A stretch of 64,000 nucleotides of DNA, taken from Gigaspora margarita (lineage: Eukaryota; Glomeromycota; Glomeromycetes; Diversisporales; Gigasporaceae). A model generated the notes under the pieces. It was given only the letters and a program-made list of their open reading frames with translations, was not told where the DNA came from and made no database searches. The stretch is from positions 66,453 through 130,452 of the forward strand of contig WTPW01000333.1 in assembly GCA_009809945.1 (NCBI GenBank), written 5' to 3'. The first letter of the stretch is position 1. The number at the start of each line of letters is the position of its first letter. A program made the position numbers and the translations under genes. This document shows positions 57,814-64,000 of the stretch, piece after piece.

Positions 57814-60800
57814 GGAATTTAATTTACATTTTTCAAGACCTTTAACTCTAATCGATATTATGATTTTTTTAATCAAATTTATTTGAATTTTTTGTAAAAA
57901 TTTTTCATAATACGTAAATTTTAGTTTTATATTTAATTTTATGCCGTTCTTAAATTTCTAAATTGTCTTAATTGTTTAGTGTGTAATAAAAAACTATATT
58001 AACACTTAATTAATCCGGTATGCAGTATTAAAAAATAACAATGCCGAAGTTCTGTTAAGACAAGCTGCACATGACAAAACATCATGCTTGCTTACATAAT
58101 CGCATAGAATAATGGAACGGAAAATCTATTAAAATTTAGACTTTGAATTAAATTTAAGTATGGTATAAAGCCTAATGAATTATTAATCTTATTCATACCA
58201 TTTGTTAGTAATTGTTAGCCTGTGTTATGATTTCTTCGTGGCCTACTGTTACTTTAAATAATAAAGAGTTGCTACAATACAGCTTCAATAGTTAACTTAA
58301 ATTGACCTTTTATAAAACTTTACGTGGTATGGTGGAATAAATTTGATCGAGGTTGAGAATAATAATATTGTTAGATAATTCTGATTTTTTAAAAGCAACC
58401 GATACCTGGATATTAAATTTTCACATTAGTATAATTTTATGAAATCAGAACTAATTAACCATTAAGTAATTCTTAATATTCACTTTTTTCCCAAATTTGC
58501 ACAGTATATTGTAAATCGCAATAATATAAACATAGAACTTGTAATGATAAGTGTTTATCATTAATACGATTTTTTTTTGTAATATGTCATAATATTCGAG
58601 ACTAGAAATGCAAAACGGTTCTCCAGTGTTTATAATGTCATTCTGAAAAATCAGTCTTTAATACAACCAATAATTTAATATATCAAAAAAGGTATTTAGA
58701 TTTTGCGAGTGGACGTTTTAAAGTTTCAGATACACCCACCTATTTGATGATTACAAGACGAGATATTTAGTGTGTATATAATGATGTATTTTATTTAAAA
58801 CTAGACGTATGTCAGCTTTCTCTCTAAGTGACCACTATAATTATTTATTCGATTATCACTTAACCGAAAATATATTTGTACAATGCAGACACGTTGCATG
58901 ATCTGATTCTAATCGAACTCCAGCTCTATAAATTCCAGGTTATTGGTGGCAAACATGCCAGTTTATAGCTTCAAGTGCTTACAATTAATACACAGAAAAG
59001 AATTACCTAACCTAACAAATGAGAATTCTATTAAGACAGTAAAATTTTGGGCAGAGTGGTTTAAGACGATTTATTTTTATTATTATTAACGCCTTATGCG
59101 ATGATCTTAATTTTGTAACACACGGACTTTCTATCCTGGTGTTGCCGCTTTGATTAGATAATACATTTACATCTTTATATAGCGAAAAACTGTCTATAAA
59201 AGGATATTTGATGTGTTGCAAAGTTAAGAGCGTTGTATATATATCTTCTCTTGCTCTTGCATGTGCTCTTGCCGGTGCTCTTGCTCTTGCTCTTGCTCTT
59301 GATGCTACTAAGCTAGTGCTATGTTGTAAAAAAAATCTTTTACGCCCTAGTAAAAGACTATGCATCTTTATTGATATTTTAAAAAAAGTTACATGTTCTT
59401 TATGAATTTGTTAACCATGTTATCGTTATTTTTTTAATTTTAATTTTTTATCTTTCGGATTTTTTATCGTGCAGATGAAATGATAATCTATAATGAATGA
59501 TTCTTTCGTTTTTACTCTTCTTTAAAAACAACTCGATTTTAGTGATTTTTTACCATGCGATTTTATTTTAGCATGTGATTTTATTTTTAGCGTGTGATTT
59601 TATTTTTACCATCATTTTATTCTTTTTCCTTATTTGTATAACGCATTAAAATATAAATAGCTAATACGTTACTCCGGTACTACTATGTTGACTTGAGTAA
59701 CATCCATATAATTAAGCCACTAAGAATACATAATACTAGAAAGGTAAGATTAACATGGCTATGGCGATACAATTATGGAAGGTATGTGACAACTAAATAA
59801 ATTAGACAAGAAAAAAAATTATTCATTACAGTAGTACAAATCCCGATTTTGTAAATAAACTAAGTGCATTCTATACTACAAGGAAAGGATAGGGGATAAA
59901 AAAATTTTCAGGTGCCGGATAACCCTTTCATTAGATGACGGTGCCGAATAACCTACGGTAACAATGGTTAAGTTTTAGGAACAGGTTTCTACCTAACAGG
60001 TTTTTTTTTTATCCATTCGTTTACATCATATATGCACATTGCATTCACACGTGCAGTGAATGAAAAGCGTCATGCATGATGATTTTTGTAAAAAAGTTCA
60101 CACATGACAATTGCACAAAGTACTGTACATACATATAGTCGCAAGTGCAATAACAAGCAATAATAAAAACATGATAAGGGAATCTATATTACAATAATAA
60201 TGGTGCAAGTTAGCCTATGAGTAGCAGAGTGATATTTTGATTTGTGAATTCGATCAAATGTTCGCAAACATTACATACATACATAACGTTAAATTCTGCA
60301 CTTAAACATTATGATGTGCATCTCATAGTATATATTTATCTATTGTATGAAAATTATTTAACCAAATATTGCTTTAAACCGGTTTTTCTCTCGATTAAAG
60401 TGCATAACAATCGCTATAAAAAATGTCTTAAATTATTGTTTTTCGGAATTGCACTAACTAAATATGTTATTATTTTTTTTTTTATTACTAGAATTCAAAA
60501 TATGCAAGCAGATTTACTACCTTGCAACTCAAATGCAATGATTACAGCAGACGAATTAATACCCGTTTGAATCCTGTTTTTTGCAACAAGTTTTTTTATA
60601 TATGTTGTGCATTAGAGTAACCATTCACAGTTAATATGGTCCGCAAATAAGTTGCATGCATACAGGATTTTTTCATATATGTTAGTTGATCATGATGACT
60701 CTGTAGGTGTTCACACATGATATCCGTAAATGTAGTTAAGAAAAAAACAATTTTTAAAAAACAATTTTGTTTGACTAGTTCGTTTCTGGCATATTCCTGA

Positions 60801-60872
60801 TTAGTTATTTTTTGTTCTGTTGACTTCTGTCAGCTGACAAAAAAAATGATCAGTAACAGACTGCTAGGGCAA
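57814..60872. other. gene-free stretch
   Basis: AATAAA at 57985-57990 may serve the upstream peptide gene. A hexanucleotide repeat lies at 59244-59301. ATG at about 59753 begins a nine-codon frame ending at a GTATGT donor-like site, but no convincing second exon was found. No gene is called. Confidence 0.45.
59244..59301. repeat. hexanucleotide repeat (GCTCTT)n
   Basis: Imperfect tandem CTCTTG units. Plus-strand frames give Ala-Leu repeats and minus-strand frames Arg-Ala repeats, both artefacts of the repeat. TATAAAAGG at 59195 precedes an ATG at 59211 by only a few bases, too close for a normal promoter. Confidence 0.85.
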
Positions 60873-61292
60873 GTATGAAGTTTAATTCTTTTTACTTTAA
60901 CGATGGGTTTCAAGATAATGTATGTATAATTAACCATAATCATTTGTTTGTTTAATAAATACCAGGGTGAGTACGAGGTTTAATTTTGTTCACTTTAACA
61001 ATTATGTTTTAGGAGAATGTATGATTAACTTACCTGAATGAATATGAAGTTTAATTCTGTTCACTTTGACAATTGTGTTTCAAACAATGCCTGATTAACC
61101 TTAATCATTTAAGTATTCAATAAAATTAAACAAGGTGAATATTATGTTTAATTCAGTTCACTCTAACAATTGTGTTTCAAGAAAATCATCTAATCATTCA
61201 ATAAATCATCAGGGTGAATATAAAGTTTAATTCTATTTACTTTAATAATTTGTTTCAAGGCGATGTATGATTAACCATTCATTTAATCATTG
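60873..61292. repeat. minisatellite, about five copies of a 70-100 bp unit
   Basis: Units begin near GGGTGA-TA and contain AAGTTTAATTCT, TTCACTTTAACAATTGTGTT, then CAA-AATGTATGATTAACC and ATCATTTAAT-ATTCAATAAA. They are diverged and some are truncated. A further copy lies at about 62612-62708, so the array seems interrupted by about 1.3 kb of other sequence. Confidence 0.8.
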
Positions 61293-62611
61293 TAAAAGTG
61301 GTAGGAATAGGGTCTATGGCTAGAATCACTAACAACATCTCTATCCAACTAAACCAATATCCTTTAATTGTGCAAGATACCTGAACCTTGAATTGGCAAG
61401 CAGAAAGAGGCATAATTGATTTGATTTGGGTCTCAAGATTGTTTAGGGTCTTGCTGTGACATGGTCAAAGCAAAGCTAAGTATTTCTTGGGTTTCTTATA
61501 AAAGTCTTTGGTTGATGGTTTTTTAAGTCCACTCTAATTATATATCTCTTCTTCTTTGTTCCTAGTGCATAAGGTATAAGGGTGAGAAGGTTCCACTAAT
61601 GATTATCACATGATCATGGAACTAGACTAATATGAATTCGATGCATCGTAGAGAATTATTGGTTTATAGCACTAGCTACTTTGGACTCAAAGTCTATATC
61701 AAGGATACTAGAGCTAACATTTCAACTCTGATTTTGAAAATTAGAACTAAACCATGTTTAACTTTACTAAAACTCATACTGAGTTGAACTGCACTGAATT
61801 AATTCTTTATTGAAGCAAAAAGGGGGTATTATATTCTTTTTTCTCTCTTAATAAATACATGAATTTTAGATTAACTCTACTAAGGCAAGACCAACTGGAT
61901 TCTGTGTTTTACATTATCTCCTCTCCATCATAATAAAAAAATTTAGATAAATATACATAGTGCATGGTAGAATTTGAAAAATTTTTATACACTCACGGAA
62001 TAATCAGAAAAATTTTTTAAAATTTTACTATGTGGACCACCTCTCCTCCTGGAGGGGAGTAATATAAAACACATAATTCAGTTAGACTCACCTAATTCTA
62101 TTGAATCATCTCTGACTTACTATGACTACAACACCTTTAGAAACTGTATTGTAACTATTAGTGGGCAAAGTTGCTATATGAAAATCTATTGTTTATCGAA
62201 GAGATAAACAAATAATAGTAATGAAATGCCAAGGTCAAAAACTGTAATGTGACTCTGCTGTGCACAGTTACAATGTGCTCATACAGGAAATTGTTGCAGC
62301 ACATTCCTATTCTATTTGGGGCTATGCCGAATCTAACAAACAATTACTAATACTAGGAGAAATAATACTATCGTAATGATATAGACAGGTGAAAATATCC
62401 TAAATAAACAAATAAAAAAGGCTTGGAACTAAGCCCTTTACAACGTATATACTTTTGATACCCATACTATTGTCTAATTGCGTGATTATAAAAGATCATA
62501 AAACATTTTTTGGCCAAAAATTCAATTTTCTTTGGCCATATCTATGCTTACTAAAATTATTGCAAAATCATGCAACCCATCAGGTAATTGTTCAAGTGAT
62601 TGAAGTGATTG
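61293..62611. other. sequence separating minisatellite copies
   Basis: Holds the inverted-repeat element at 61879-62096 and no supported gene. Because repeat units flank it, it may be one or more insertions into a formerly continuous array. Confidence 0.45.
61879..62096. repeat. 218-bp inverted-repeat element
   Basis: The left arm carries CTGTGTTTTACATTATCTCC and CTCTCC; the right arm on the other strand carries ATGTGTTTTATATTACTCCC. The inner A/T-rich arms have matching CATAGT / ACTATG. Arms about 45 bp and diverged. The target duplication was not identified. Confidence 0.6.
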
Positions 62612-62708
62612 TATGGGTGTGTAAGAAGTTTAATTCTTTTTACTTCAACAATTGTGTTTTGGAACAATGTATAATTAATCATAATCATTTAATTCTTTAA
62701 TAAATGAC
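62612..62708. repeat. isolated copy of the 60.9-61.3 kb minisatellite unit
   Basis: Contains AAGAAGTTTAATTCTTTTTA, CAACAATTGTGTTTTGG and AATCATAATCATTTAAT in the order of the main array. The 81-codon frame crossing it from 62455 is not supported as a gene. Confidence 0.75.
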
Positions 62709-62748
62709 TGTGCATTAATTAAATTGACTACTGGTTTAATCCCTTGTC

Positions 62749-62779
62749 CCCATGCCGGAGGCATGGGCTCATATGCTAG
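62749..62779 (+). mobile_element. candidate Helitron 3' terminus
   Basis: A perfect 8-bp GC-rich stem, CCCATGCC / GGCATGGG with loop GGA, occupies 62749-62767. After eight bases comes CTAG at 62776-62779, followed by T. A hairpin a short distance before CTRR, with T next, is the hallmark of Helitron 3' ends. The 5' end (TC preceded by A) was not located, so the element length is unknown. It is probably a non-autonomous Helitron extending leftward, possibly including the minisatellite. Confidence 0.5.
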
Positions 62780-64000
62780 TGAGATAAAAATTAGGGTTAG
62801 TCTATAGGGTTAGAATAATGCTTACTATATGAAAATTTCATTCCCAACATTTTTAATAAGGCACCAAGATTGATTTAAACATTGGTTTTTGCATATTTTC
62901 TCTTTTTTCTTCTTTTACACATGTTTGTATTCTTCATCAGCCTGCACTCTCTGACTGGTTATTTCCTCTCCAGAAGTTTGTATTACAAGCGCAAATAAGT
63001 GGATGCAGTAAATTGGTATGAGTTACTTTCAGCGATGCACAACAAATAAAACTCATGTTTGCATATTGATAAAAGGCACTTGAATCATATTTTAAATAGA
63101 GACACATTAAAAATTTTTTTTGATCGATCAAATATATACTTATTTGATCAATCAGTACTATCGATTATTGATTGACCTATTGTTGTTCGAGCTCATTAAT
63201 TGATGCTCGATCATTGATCTAAGTCAATCAATAATCGAGTGTCATATAATCGAGTCAATTCACAAAGTACCAACTATTCATCATTATCCTTTAAATACAC
63301 TAATTATTTCATCCTTCACATGCACTGACCATACTATTACACTAAATCATAAGATTTTATAAAATTTTATTAATAAAATTCTATTACACACTTTAACTCT
63401 CTATATATCTGATATCTAATTATCACTCTTATTCTGCTACTTTCTTATCTCCTCCTAATCTTTCTATATCAACTTTCAAATTTTGCTACTTTTTTCAATT
63501 TTTTTTTCCTTAAATAATTTTTTACTTTCGCACTATTTTATAACCCCCTGCATTAACCTGACGCTTTAACTTGTTATACTTTGTAAAAGTTACAAATTTT
63601 TATAAATGGCAAATTCTAGTTTTTACTTGTATATTAGATTTTGACTGATTTGATTGGTTAATGATAACGTTCATTGTTTACATTTATTAACCAATCAAAT
63701 CGAATGTCCACTATGCCGTTTTCAAGAAGCTCCTTCAAAGTGATGGTGATCGCAAAAATTTATAGTGCGAAATGCTTGTTTGTCAGATCCAGGTCTTGAC
63801 TTAAATGAATAATTTTTTTTGGCCAATTAGATTATTCTATAATCCATTGAGGGCGGCGATTGAGAACAGCTTTAATGAACCAATTTATCAGCCAGGACAA
63901 ACTGTCAGATTATGACCTTATTTATGACTTAGATTAGATGATACATACGTTAATCTGTGGACTACAAAATAAATTTATAAAGTTTGAATTTAGATAACAC
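62780..64000. other. gene-free A+T-rich end of the window
   Basis: Contains hairpins at 63166-63237 (arms TCGATTATTGATTGAC), within a patch rich in TTGATCGATCAA, and at 63648-63702 (arms GATTTGATTGGTTAA). No gene supported. Confidence 0.5.

Noticed and set aside
59012..59405. Ala-Leu and Arg-Ala repeat proteins
   Set aside because: Both strands are translations of the GCTCTT hexanucleotide repeat; the plus frame resembles a signal peptide only by composition.
59753..59779. Possible first exon M-A-M-A-I-Q-L-W-K before GTATGT
   Set aside because: The best acceptors give either an immediate stop or a 17-residue product.

Overview
The window looks like a piece of a large, A+T-rich, transposon-packed eukaryotic genome, most likely an arbuscular mycorrhizal fungus (Glomeromycotina) or a close early-diverging fungus. 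The reasons are a spliceosomal intron in a small secreted-peptide gene, TATA boxes and AATAAA signals, a FAR1/Mutator-type transposase with a SWIM finger and GRPAK-like tail, a Rep/PIF1 Helitron with arginine/alanine/glutamate repeats near its N-terminus, a YMDD-type LINE, and two very long TPR proteins of the STAND and nucleotidyltransferase kind. The species assignment is inference. Runs of N show a draft assembly.

Layout. 1-693 is the broken 3' end of a Mutator-like transposase. 0.7-4.2 kb is gene-free with two foldback repeats. 4.2-9.0 kb is a decayed Helitron. 9.2-17.7 kb is a cluster of inverted-repeat DNA elements, several with intact target-site duplications: a 2.0 kb element with a 9-bp duplication, a nested 2.0 kb element with arms of about 0.5 kb, and an 821-bp hAT-like element with an 8-bp duplication and a GC-rich palindromic minisatellite. 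18.5-26.4 kb is a minus-strand LINE with broken ORF1 and ORF2. 26.4-42.4 kb has no recognisable gene and holds mariner-like and foldback elements, including a 1.07 kb near-perfect palindrome.

42.5-52.2 kb is the functional core: two long, intact, intronless, convergent genes. The plus-strand gene encodes an 1132-residue NB-ARC-like STAND NTPase with TPR-like repeats, whose P-loop has Arg in place of the catalytic Lys. The minus-strand gene encodes a 1938-residue protein with a GlnD/DUF294-like nucleotidyltransferase motif followed by long TPR arrays. They end 0.5 kb apart in a region where other long reading frames are broken, so they are probably under selection. Together they suggest a sensor/effector or signalling pair, but this is a hypothesis.

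52.3-64 kb is mostly small inverted-repeat elements and minisatellites. The exception is a two-exon gene at 57542-57813 for a 60-residue secreted six-cysteine peptide. A hairpin followed by CTAG-T at 62749-62779 looks like a Helitron 3' terminus. No rRNA, tRNA, CRISPR array or bacterial operon was seen.
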